Positions 1 to 4,627 of a stretch of DNA of 5,283 bases are shown in pieces (position 1 is the stretch's first letter; every line of letters starts with the position of its first letter). The translations under genes and the position numbers were made by a program. The stretch is from contig CALQLM010000124.1 of NCBI GenBank assembly GCA_943331415.1, forward strand, positions 1 through 5,283, read 5' to 3'. The notes beneath the pieces are model-generated. The model made no database searches. It saw only the letters and a program-made list of their open reading frames with translations, and was not told the DNA's origin. The stretch is from Bifidobacterium breve (lineage in GTDB: Bacteria > Actinomycetota > Actinomycetes > Mycobacteriales > Mycobacteriaceae).

Positions 1-756
1 GGTATCGGGCCATCCGTCGAAGCCGAAAGCATCGCTGCCGTTGACCTCCAGGTGATAGACCGTGGGCTCCTGCGGCCAGTCGTTGACCCGTACCACCCAC
101 TCGTCGCCGTTCACCACGGCGCGGTAGGGCCGGGTGGCCGATCCGGTGGGCAGCCAGTCGACGTCGACGCCCGGCGCGGACTCCGGTGTCGGCGCGACCG
201 GCTCGGGCAGGCCACGCTGGCGCCTCAGCGCGTGCACGGCGTCGTAGAACGCGGTGACATCCACCACGTCGACATCACGATCGCCCGGTGCCACCACCGC
301 CTCGAGCTGGGACATATCGCGCACCAGGTGTCCGGTCGCCCAATCGAAGGCCAGCACGTCCAGACCGCCGTCCACCATGGGCACGGTGCGCACCGGGCGC
401 GCCCCGACGATCACGAACACCGGCGCCGGCGACGGCCCGCGTCGGCGTGTCTTCCCCAGCGAGATGCCCGGGGGGAGTTCGCGCCACAGCCGGCCGATCT
501 CGCGCACCAGATCGGCGAGCTCATCGTCCTCGCCGGGCAGCCCGGCGGCCAGCGCCTCGGTACCGATCGCGGTCCAGGCGATCCAGGTGCGCGCGGCTTC
601 GGGCGCGGTGGGGCCGAAGCCGGCGTCGATCACGTTCCGGATGCCCGCCAGCGCGTCGGCGACCGCGTGGGTGGCGGGGTGCGCCGGTGGATGCACGTCC
701 AGCCAGGCGAACGCCTCGTCGATGCGGGCGGTGAGGGTGGTGAGCGGGTGAGTCAT
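1..756 (-). CDS. Hypothetical protein, N-terminal 252 residues (runs off the window)
   Basis: I do not recognise this protein. The minus-strand frame is open from the ATG at 756 to the window edge, so the C-terminus is missing. Composition is natural for a high-GC actinobacterial protein (rich in A, V, D, E, L and P, no cysteine), with codon third positions almost all G or C. No signal peptide or membrane helix is visible, so it is probably cytoplasmic. Residues 1-95 look helical. Residues 105-175 look alpha/beta, with a hydrophobic strand at 112-118 (PVFVIVG) and acidic stretches (DRDVDVVDV, 159-167). A proline-rich linker lies at about 183-203. Residues 210-250 look like a small beta-rich domain with repeated aromatic residues (DEWVVRVNDWP, 218-228; YHLEVNG, 234-240; GFDGWP, 245-250). 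Ribosome-site support is weak (AAGG about 8 nt before the ATG), but a 19-codon ORF ending in ATGA overlap with this start suggests coupling. It is divergent from the dsbB set, so the context gives no function. Confidence 0.75.
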   Translation of the reverse strand, partial: MTHPLTTLTARIDEAFAWLDVHPPAHPATHAVADALAGIRNVIDAGFGPTAPEAARTWIAWTAIGTEALAAGLPGEDDELADLVREIGRLWRELPPGISLGKTRRRGPSPAPVFVIVGARPVRTVPMVDGGLDVLAFDWATGHLVRDMSQLEAVVAPGDRDVDVVDVTAFYDAVHALRRQRGLPEPVAPTPESAPGVDVDWLPTGSATRPYRAVVNGDEWVVRVNDWPQEPTVYHLEVNGSDAFGFDGWPDT

Positions 757-812
757 GCGGTGGCCTTGCCAAGTGCGGTGCGACGACGAGAAATAGGGGG
801 TGCTTCCGTCAT
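753..812 (-). CDS. Possible 19-residue leader peptide upstream of the hypothetical gene
   Basis: On the minus strand an ATG at 812-810 opens a 19-codon frame (M-T-E-A-P-P-I-S-R-R-R-T-A-L-G-K-A-T-A) that ends in TGA at 755-753. That stop overlaps the ATG of the downstream gene (756-754) in the ATGA arrangement typical of translational coupling. A TANNNT-type -10 box (TAGCAT, 826-821) lies 8 nt before the ATG, which would give a leaderless or nearly leaderless message. The peptide has no run of a single amino acid that would suggest classical attenuation. The S-R-R-R-T-A-L-G stretch resembles the start of a twin-arginine signal but has no hydrophobic region after it, so it could also be a remnant of a lost gene. 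A frame this short can arise by chance, and only its position makes it notable. Confidence 0.3.
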   Translation of the reverse strand: MTEAPPISRRRTALGKATA

Positions 813-820
813 GGTTGGCG

Positions 821-826
821 ATGCTA
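821..826 (-). promoter_or_regulatory. Candidate -10 box for the leader ORF and hypothetical gene
   Basis: TAGCAT on the minus strand fits the mycobacterial TANNNT -10 pattern and would start transcription at about 814-812, on or just before the ATG of the 19-codon frame. No convincing -35 hexamer lies 16-19 nt upstream. A second AT-rich candidate (GATAAT, 850-845) is an alternative that would give a leader of about 80 nt. Confidence 0.3.
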
Positions 827-927
827 GACCGCTTGCTTGCGGCCATTATCTGGCTAAAAAGTTGTCTCTTTTCCGGCGCGTCGTGCATCGTGGCATTGAC
901 GACCGGAACTGGGAAATAGTGTGACAG

Positions 928-933
928 AGGAGG
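928..933 (+). promoter_or_regulatory. Strong ribosome binding site for the small membrane peptide
   Basis: AGGAGG matches the anti-Shine-Dalgarno sequence fully and stands 10 nt before the ATG at 944. It is the main sequence evidence that this short frame is translated. Confidence 0.65.
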
Positions 934-943
934 ACCACCAGCG

Positions 944-1108
944 ATGACGCTCTGGCTGACAGCAGTGGGTTTTCTCCTCATGTGCGCTTGTCTGGCCGCC
1001 ACGATCCTGCGGGCGGGCTGGACCTGGATCGCCGCGCTGGCATGCGTATTGCTCACCCTCGTGATCTATGTGCTGCTGTCCGATGTTGCGATTGGGGTGA
1101 GCTTGTGA
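944..1108 (+). CDS. Small two-helix membrane protein, 54 aa, coupled to dsbB
   Basis: This short frame is easily missed. It starts with ATG after a full AGGAGG site and ends in TGA at 1106-1108, sharing GTGA with the GTG start of dsbB. Hydropathy by eye gives two membrane segments, about residues 3-21 (L-W-L-T-A-V-G-F-L-L-M-C-A-C) and 28-45 (W-I-A-A-L-A-C-V-L-L-T-L-V-I-Y-V-L-L), joined by a short loop with one arginine (R23). The tail is short (S-D-V-A-I-G-V-S-L). It has three cysteines (C14, C16, C34), all inside predicted helices, with C14/C16 as a CxC. I recognise no family. Its position and coupling to a DsbB homologue suggest an accessory or stabilising subunit. A small gene translationally coupled to a DsbB-like gene is known in Campylobacter (dba-dsbI), but I claim no homology to it. 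Codon use is less GC-biased than in the conserved genes downstream. Confidence 0.68.
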   Translation: MTLWLTAVGFLLMCACLAATILRAGWTWIAALACVLLTLVIYVLLSDVAIGVSL

Positions 1109-1665
1109 CCGCACCGAGTTCAGTGGTCGGCAGATCGATCATCACCGCTCGAGTTCTCAATGCCGTCGGGATCTTGGGGATTGCCGCCGTGTTGGCAGCC
1201 TCCCTGTACTACCAGTTCGGTGAGGGCGACGCTCCGTGCAAGCTCTGCCAGTTACAGCGACTGTGCATGATCGGCGTTACTCTCGGCGCTGGTATGAACC
1301 TGGCCGTGGGAATGCGGATCAGGCACTACGCCATCTCGATCATGTTCGCCGTCTCAGGCGCACTCGCAGCAGGCAGACACATCCTGATCAACGCATGTCC
1401 GGTTCCGGGAGAGCCGTCCGGATTCGGTCCCGCGATCGGCGGACTTCATACCTACACTTGGGCCTTTACGGTTTTTGGAACCGCCATATTCGCATCTGCG
1501 ATCATGCTGATGTGGCCGGCAGGCCTCAGTGACTCCGACTCGGGCAGCTTCGGCGAGAAACACTGGACCAAATCGCTCGGGGTCTTCGCGGTCGGACTAG
1601 TCGCGATAATCTGCCTGATCATGACGATCTCTGCATTCCAGATCGCCACGACTGCCGGTCATTGA
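1105..1665 (+). CDS. DsbB-family disulfide bond formation protein, 186 aa
   Basis: DsbB-family proteins pass electrons from a periplasmic or extracellular thiol oxidase (DsbA type) to membrane quinone. The family signature is the CxxC of the first external loop followed by QR: here C45-K-L-C48 then Q51-R52, where R52 matches the arginine that contacts quinone in E. coli DsbB. Predicted helices are about 17-37, 50-70, 74-94, 115-137 and an extra one at about 158-178, reached through a polar linker (S-D-S-D-S-G-S-F-G-E-K). The second loop holds R91-H92 and a single cysteine, C98, followed by P-G-E-P-S-G-F-G-P-A-I-G-G-L-H-T-Y-T-W-A. E. coli DsbB has two cysteines in this loop. The GTG at 1105 is chosen because it overlaps the upstream stop and places the first helix correctly. 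An earlier ATG at 982 would overlap the small membrane gene and add an implausible hydrophilic Arg/Cys-rich stretch. GC content is low for the region. No DsbA partner is encoded in the window. Confidence 0.85.
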   Translation: MTAPSSVVGRSIITARVLNAVGILGIAAVLAASLYYQFGEGDAPCKLCQLQRLCMIGVTLGAGMNLAVGMRIRHYAISIMFAVSGALAAGRHILINACPVPGEPSGFGPAIGGLHTYTWAFTVFGTAIFASAIMLMWPAGLSDSDSGSFGEKHWTKSLGVFAVGLVAIICLIMTISAFQIATTAGH

Positions 1666-1678
1666 GGCGCGGAACATC

Positions 1679-2191
1679 ATGGGCTATCCCAACAATGTTC
1701 TCGCCGACGGTGAGCAGGTGGTGCTGCACCGCCACCCGCACTTCAAGCGTCTCATCGGACCCGTGCTGGTTCTGCTGGTCACCACGGCGCTGGCTTCATT
1801 CGCCGCCGCGGTGGTCAGCCGGACCGGCTGGGACCCGCGCGCCCAGCAGGTGGTGTCGGCGGTGATCGCGGTGATCTGGCTGATTCTGGTCAGCTGGTTG
1901 ACGCTACGACCATTCTTCGACTGGCTGACAACCCATTTCGTGATTACCGACCGCAGGGTGATGTATCGCCACGGGGTGCTGACCCGGGCCGGGATCGACA
2001 TCCCGTTGGCACGGATCAACAGTGTCGAGTTCCGGCACGGTCTCGTCGACCGGATGTTGCGCACCGGCACCCTCGTCATCGAATCGGCGTCGCAGGATCC
2101 CCTGGAGTTCCACGATATTCCCGGTGTCGAGCAGGTGCATTCACTGCTGTATCACGAAGTCTTCGACACGTTGGATTCTGAAGAGTACTGA
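1679..2191 (+). CDS. PH-domain (bPH2-type) membrane protein, Rv3278c-like, 170 aa
   Basis: This is a small membrane protein with a bacterial pleckstrin-homology-like domain (the former DUF304/YdbT type). Two hydrophobic segments, about 25-46 (I-G-P-V-L-V-L-L-V-T-T-A-L-A) and 57-76 (Q-V-V-S-A-V-I-A-V-I-W-L-I-L-V), precede a beta-rich domain at 80-165. That domain has the family's recurrent phrases: T-H-F-V-I-T-D-R-R-V (85-94), Y-R-H-G-V-L (96-101), I-P-L-A-R-I-N-S-V (108-116) and G-T-L-V-I-E-S-A (130-137). A short acidic tail (D-S-E-E-Y) follows. In M. tuberculosis a very similar protein lies beside the GtrA-family gene, by recollection. The ATG at 1679 is 13 bp after the dsbB stop, and GAGG at 1664-1667 could serve as a somewhat distant ribosome site, so cotranslation with dsbB is likely. 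Its biochemical role is unknown. Its 3' end overlaps the convergent gtrA-family gene by 40 bp. Confidence 0.88.
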   Translation: MGYPNNVLADGEQVVLHRHPHFKRLIGPVLVLLVTTALASFAAAVVSRTGWDPRAQQVVSAVIAVIWLILVSWLTLRPFFDWLTTHFVITDRRVMYRHGVLTRAGIDIPLARINSVEFRHGLVDRMLRTGTLVIESASQDPLEFHDIPGVEQVHSLLYHEVFDTLDSEEY

Positions 2192-2805
2192 TCGTCGGGT
2201 GCGGACCGGCGGGGCCGCAGTGGCGTCACCACGGTGTGGCGCGCCTCGATCTCGTCCTCGATCGCCTCGGTGATACCGCCGGTACTCAGCACCGACTCCA
2301 GCGTCGTTTCCGGGTCGCGGCCCATCTCGTCGGGGAATACCCAGCGCCGCAGCGCCCAGAACCGGAACGCCATCTGCAGCAGGTTGCCGATGATGTAGGC
2401 GGAGATGAAGTCGGCGATGTTTTCGACGGTCAGGGTGACGTCGGGTACCCGCAGACCCAACACGTAACTGGAGAACCACAGCGGAGCCATGCTCAACAGC
2501 ACGCCCACTCCGCTGACACCGAAGAACAGCAGTGCCTCATGCGAACGTTCGCGGCCACCGCGATCCCGGAAGCTCCACTCCCGGTTGAGGATGTAGGAGG
2601 CGATCACCGCGACGATCCCGGAGATCACCTTGGCCGTCACCGGCTTGGGCTCCAGGATGGTCAGTTTGAGGGTGTAGAAGATCACCGAGTCGATGATGAA
2701 TGTGGTGGCTCCGACGATCGCGAACTTGATCAGTTCGTGGTGCTGTTCGGCGAAGGGCCTCATCGACCGGGGCAGCCGGGCGATCGTGGCATCAGCGAAA
2801 GACAC
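2152..2805 (-). CDS. GtrA-family membrane protein, Rv3277-like, 217 aa
   Basis: GtrA-family proteins are small four-helix membrane proteins linked to movement or modification of lipid-linked sugars during cell-surface polysaccharide synthesis. Predicted helices are at about 25-47 (L-I-K-F-A-I-V-G-A-T-T-F-I-I-D), 56-74, 92-112 and 128-149. Family hallmarks are the opening K-F-x-x-V-G, N75-R-E-W-S-F after helix 2, and F-x-x-R-R-W-V-F (151-157 region) after helix 4. Residues 160-217 form a soluble tail (E-D-E-I-E, R-P-R-R, serine-rich end) beyond the core. I chose the GTG at 2805 rather than the ATG at 2883. The former gives V-S-F-A-D-A-T-I-A-R, matching my memory of the M. tuberculosis protein, and lies 7 nt after a TAGACT box, a layout expected of a leaderless transcript. 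The longer start would add 26 hydrophilic residues, including two cysteines, across the promoter region. The gene is divergent from purK and convergent with the PH-domain gene. Confidence 0.87.
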   Translation of the reverse strand: MSFADATIARLPRSMRPFAEQHHELIKFAIVGATTFIIDSVIFYTLKLTILEPKPVTAKVISGIVAVIASYILNREWSFRDRGGRERSHEALLFFGVSGVGVLLSMAPLWFSSYVLGLRVPDVTLTVENIADFISAYIIGNLLQMAFRFWALRRWVFPDEMGRDPETTLESVLSTGGITEAIEDEIEARHTVVTPLRPRRSAPDDQYSSESNVSKTS

Positions 2806-2890
2806 AGCGGGAAGTCTACGGATATCGCCGCAGCTTGCGAAGAGACGCTGGTCATCGCAGGTAGGCCGCGATTGTGACACCATATGGCGC
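2806..2890. promoter_or_regulatory. Divergent promoter region between GtrA gene and purK
   Basis: This 85-bp gap must serve both directions. The minus-strand promoter is fairly clear. On the plus strand the best match before the purK GTG (2891) is CACCAT (2878-2883), which keeps the conserved A and final T of a -10 box and stands 7 nt from the GTG, again consistent with a leaderless message, but its first base is off and no -35 is evident. No PurR-like palindrome or riboswitch is visible. Confidence 0.4.
2813..2841 (-). promoter_or_regulatory. Leaderless promoter of the GtrA-family gene
   Basis: Reading the minus strand, TTCGCA (2841-2836, four of six matches to TTGACA), a 17-nt spacer, then TAGACT (2818-2813, fits TANNNT), then 7 nt to the GTG at 2805. 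Transcription would begin at or next to the start codon, and no ribosome site is present. Such leaderless starts are common in mycobacteria. The site decides the start codon of the gene. Confidence 0.5.
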
Positions 2891-4090
2891 GTGCCGAAGG
2901 TTGCGATGGTGGGCGGTGGGCAACTGGCCAGGATGACGCATCAGGCGGCGATCGCCCTCGGTCAGAGCTTGCGCGTGCTCGCGGCAGACGCGGGCGATCC
3001 GGCGGCCCAGGTGAGTCCCGATGTGGTGGTCGGATCCCACACCGATCTGGATGCGCTGCGACGCGTGGCGGCCGGCGCGGACGCACTGACCTTTGACCAC
3101 GAGCACGTGCCGACCCACCTGCTGGACACCCTCGTCGCCGAGGGCGTCGCGGTGCTGCCCCCGCCGGGGGCGCTGATCTTCGCTCAGGACAAGTTGGCCA
3201 TGCGACACCGGCTCAGCGAGTTGGGTGCGCCGGTGCCGCGGTTCACCGCCGTCGACACCCTCGCCGACGTCGATACGTTCGCCGCCCGGGTCGATACCCC
3301 GTTGGTGGTCAAGACCGTCCGTGGCGGATACGACGGCCGCGGGGTGGTACTGACCACCGATCTGGCCCACGCCCGCAAGGTGGTGTCGGAATACCTTGAC
3401 TCGGGTGTTCCGGTTCTCCTCGAGGAGCAGGTCTCGATGCGCCGCGAACTGTCGGCGTTGGTGGCCCGCTCACCGCTGGGACAGGGTGCAGCCTGGCCGA
3501 TCGTGGAAACCGTTCAGCGCGACGGGATCTGCGTGACCGTGGTGGCACCGGCACCCGGGTTATCCGAACAGCTGGCCACCGAAGCCGAGCAACTGGGACT
3601 GCGGATCGCCCACGAACTCGGTGTGGTCGGAGTGCTCGCCGTCGAACTTTTCGAAACCACCGACGGCGCGCTGATGATCAATGAGTTGGCCATGCGTCCG
3701 CACAACTCCGGTCACTGGACCATGAACGGGTCGATCACCAGTCAGTTCGAACAACACCTGCGCGCGGTGCTGGATTACCCGCTGGGTGACACCCGCGCGA
3801 TCGCACCGGTGACGGTGATGGCCAATGTGCTCGGCGCGGCCATCGAGCCGGCGATGAGCATGGATGAGCGGGTGCACCACCTGTTCGGCCGGATCCCGGA
3901 CGCCCATGTGCACCTCTACGGCAAGGGAGAGCGCCCGGGCCGCAAGATCGGGCATGTGAATGTTCTGGGTGATGATCCCGGGCGGGTGCGGGAGCGCGCC
4001 GAACGCGCGGCACACTGGTTATCGCACGCAGACTGGTCTGACGGATGGGAGGGCGCACATGACGGCGGACGTGACGGCGGACAGGGCTAA
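2891..4090 (+). CDS. purK: N5-carboxyaminoimidazole ribonucleotide synthase (PurK), 399 aa
   Basis: PurK uses ATP and bicarbonate to convert aminoimidazole ribonucleotide (AIR) to N5-carboxy-AIR in cytoplasmic purine synthesis. It is an ATP-grasp enzyme. The N-terminal domain opens with V-G-G-G-Q-L-A-R-M (7-15), a PurK signature. F-D-H-E-H-V-P lies at 68-74. The ATP-binding lysine K141 sits before the glycine-rich loop G-G-Y-D-G-R-G (145-151), with E178-E179 in L-L-E-E-Q-V. The metal site is E252 and N264-E265, and R-P-H-N-S-G-H (269-275) binds substrate. Length is normal for the family. The GTG at 2891 is preferred because it gives P-K-V before A-M-V-G-G-G, as in other PurK proteins. ATG 2906 has a GAAGG site 5 nt upstream but would cut into the first strand. 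An ATG far upstream (2693) would run through the opposing gene. The C-terminal tail (D-G-G-R-D-G-G-Q-G) is encoded by a tandem duplication in the overlap with purE. Confidence 0.96.
   Translation: MPKVAMVGGGQLARMTHQAAIALGQSLRVLAADAGDPAAQVSPDVVVGSHTDLDALRRVAAGADALTFDHEHVPTHLLDTLVAEGVAVLPPPGALIFAQDKLAMRHRLSELGAPVPRFTAVDTLADVDTFAARVDTPLVVKTVRGGYDGRGVVLTTDLAHARKVVSEYLDSGVPVLLEEQVSMRRELSALVARSPLGQGAAWPIVETVQRDGICVTVVAPAPGLSEQLATEAEQLGLRIAHELGVVGVLAVELFETTDGALMINELAMRPHNSGHWTMNGSITSQFEQHLRAVLDYPLGDTRAIAPVTVMANVLGAAIEPAMSMDERVHHLFGRIPDAHVHLYGKGERPGRKIGHVNVLGDDPGRVRERAERAAHWLSHADWSDGWEGAHDGGRDGGQG
4047..4053 (+). promoter_or_regulatory. Ribosome binding site of purE inside purK
   Basis: GGGAGGG lies 5 nt before the purE ATG and within the last codons of purK, so purE can be translated from the purK message. 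Confidence 0.6.
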
Positions 4091-4586
4091 GCCTCGGGTT
4101 GGCCTGATCATGGGCAGCGACAGTGACTGGCCGGTGATGGAGGCCGCCACCGAGGCGTTGGCCGAATTCGAGGTTGCCTTCGAAGTCGGTGTGGTGTCGG
4201 CGCATCGCACTCCGGGACGCATGTTGGACTACGCCCGCGGGGCGGCCGGTCGCGGTATCGAAGTGATCATCGCCGGCGCGGGCGGCGCGGCGCATCTACC
4301 CGGAATGGTGGCCTCGGCCACCCCGCTGCCGGTGATCGGCGTGCCGGTGCCGCTGGCCACACTCGACGGCCTGGACTCCCTGCTGTCGATCGTTCAGATG
4401 CCGGCCGGGGTTCCGGTGGCGTGCGTCTCGATCGGCGGGGCCCGCAACGCGGGTTTGTTGGCGGTCCGGATCCTGGGTTGCGCGGATTCGAGTCTGCGCA
4501 CGCGGATGGCCGATTTCCAGGACAGCCTCGAGGCGGAGGTTTTGGAGAAGGACCGCGCGCTTCAGGCGCGATTACTCGGTGGGTGA
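4059..4586 (+). CDS. purE: N5-carboxyaminoimidazole ribonucleotide mutase (PurE, class I), 175 aa
   Basis: Class I PurE moves the carboxyl group of N5-CAIR, made by PurK, to give CAIR for the next step of purine synthesis; family members are octamers. The signature segments are all present: G-S-D-S-D-W (19-24), which binds the substrate phosphate; S-A-H-R-T-P (47-52), with the conserved histidine H49; [12 protein letters not shown] (72-83), with H79; the Q-M-P-A-G-V-P-V segment (113-120); and N130-A-G-L-L-A-V-R. The presence of purK next door also indicates the bacterial class I mutase rather than the AIR-carboxylase type. The ATG at 4059 is chosen because of the GGGAGGG site 5 nt upstream and because it adds only a short tail ([11 protein letters not shown]) before the first strand P-R-V-G-L-I-M. 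It overlaps purK by 32 bp, which implies one message and coupled translation. Confidence 0.96.
   Translation: MTADVTADRAKPRVGLIMGSDSDWPVMEAATEALAEFEVAFEVGVVSAHRTPGRMLDYARGAAGRGIEVIIAGAGGAAHLPGMVASATPLPVIGVPVPLATLDGLDSLLSIVQMPAGVPVACVSIGGARNAGLLAVRILGCADSSLRTRMADFQDSLEAEVLEKDRALQARLLGG
4060..4083 (+). repeat. 12-bp tandem duplication in the purK/purE overlap
   Basis: Two adjacent 12-bp units, TGACGGCGGACG and TGACGGCGGACA, differ only in the last base. Because the unit is a multiple of three it keeps both frames: it encodes D-G-G-R/D-G-G-Q at the end of PurK and T-A-D-V/T-A-D-R at the start of PurE. Confidence 0.8.
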
Positions 4587-4595
4587 AAGAGCGGG

Positions 4596-4601
4596 TAAAT
4601 T
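4596..4601 (+). promoter_or_regulatory. Candidate -10 box for the acyl-CoA dehydrogenase gene
   Basis: TAAATT fits TANNNT and lies in an AT-rich patch of the 41-bp gap after purE. Transcription from it would begin at about 4608-4610, leaving a leader of about 19 nt that carries the AGGAGG site. The upstream region has only TTACTC (4572-4577) as a poor -35 with an 18-nt spacer. Read-through from purE is equally possible. Confidence 0.35.
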
Positions 4602-4616
4602 CTTCCCTGAGCAATT

Positions 4617-4622
4617 AGGAGG
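4617..4622 (+). promoter_or_regulatory. Strong ribosome binding site of the acyl-CoA dehydrogenase gene
   Basis: AGGAGG stands 5 nt before the ATG at 4628 and fixes this start over any alternative. Confidence 0.7.
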
Positions 4623-4627
4623 CTGGC

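Larger units (their letters stand above)
757..943. other. Divergent intergenic region between hypothetical gene and dsbB set
   Basis: This 187-bp gap lies between two divergent transcription units and must hold promoters for both. Its composition falls to about 52% GC at 841-900, far below the flanking minus-strand gene. On the plus strand a TAGTGT box (917-922) fits TANNNT. It would start transcription at about 929, leaving a leader of only about 15 nt that begins at the ribosome site. A TTGACG at 896-901 lies only 15 nt upstream of it, which is short for a -35. I could not assign the plus-strand promoter with confidence, and no terminator or operator-like palindrome stands out. Confidence 0.45.

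Noticed and set aside
896..922. TTGACG and TAGTGT as a standard plus-strand promoter
   Set aside because: The spacer is only 15 nt and the start point would fall on the ribosome site, so it is kept only as a weak candidate in the intergenic entry.
52..924. Long plus-strand frame of 290 codons opposite the hypothetical gene, with further frames at 254-751 and 288-734
   Set aside because: They give Arg/His/Gly/Pro- or Ser-rich unnatural proteins and mirror the high-GC third positions of the minus-strand gene, so they are antisense shadows.
921..947. Eight-codon GTG frame ending in ATGA overlap with the small membrane gene
   Set aside because: It contains the AGGAGG ribosome site itself, has no site of its own, and the best -10 box would start transcription downstream of its GTG.
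982..1104. Upstream ATG start for dsbB that would add 41 residues
   Set aside because: It overlaps the small membrane gene in another frame, adds a hydrophilic Arg/Cys-rich stretch before the first helix, and lacks a ribosome site; GTG 1105 has the GTGA overlap.
2201..2220. GC-rich inverted repeat that could be a terminator after the PH-domain gene
   Set aside because: The stem is imperfect, there is no T-run on either strand, and it lies inside the GtrA-family coding region.
2693..2890. Upstream in-frame ATG giving a 465-residue PurK
   Set aside because: The extra 66 residues run antisense through the GtrA-family gene and across its promoter; PurK proteins begin just before the G-G-G-Q-L motif.
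2852..3370. Minus-strand frames over purK, purE and fadE25 (also 3735-4295 and 4679-5200)
   Set aside because: They are opposite strongly recognised genes, give low-complexity Arg/His/Gly-rich products and have no ribosome sites or family motifs.
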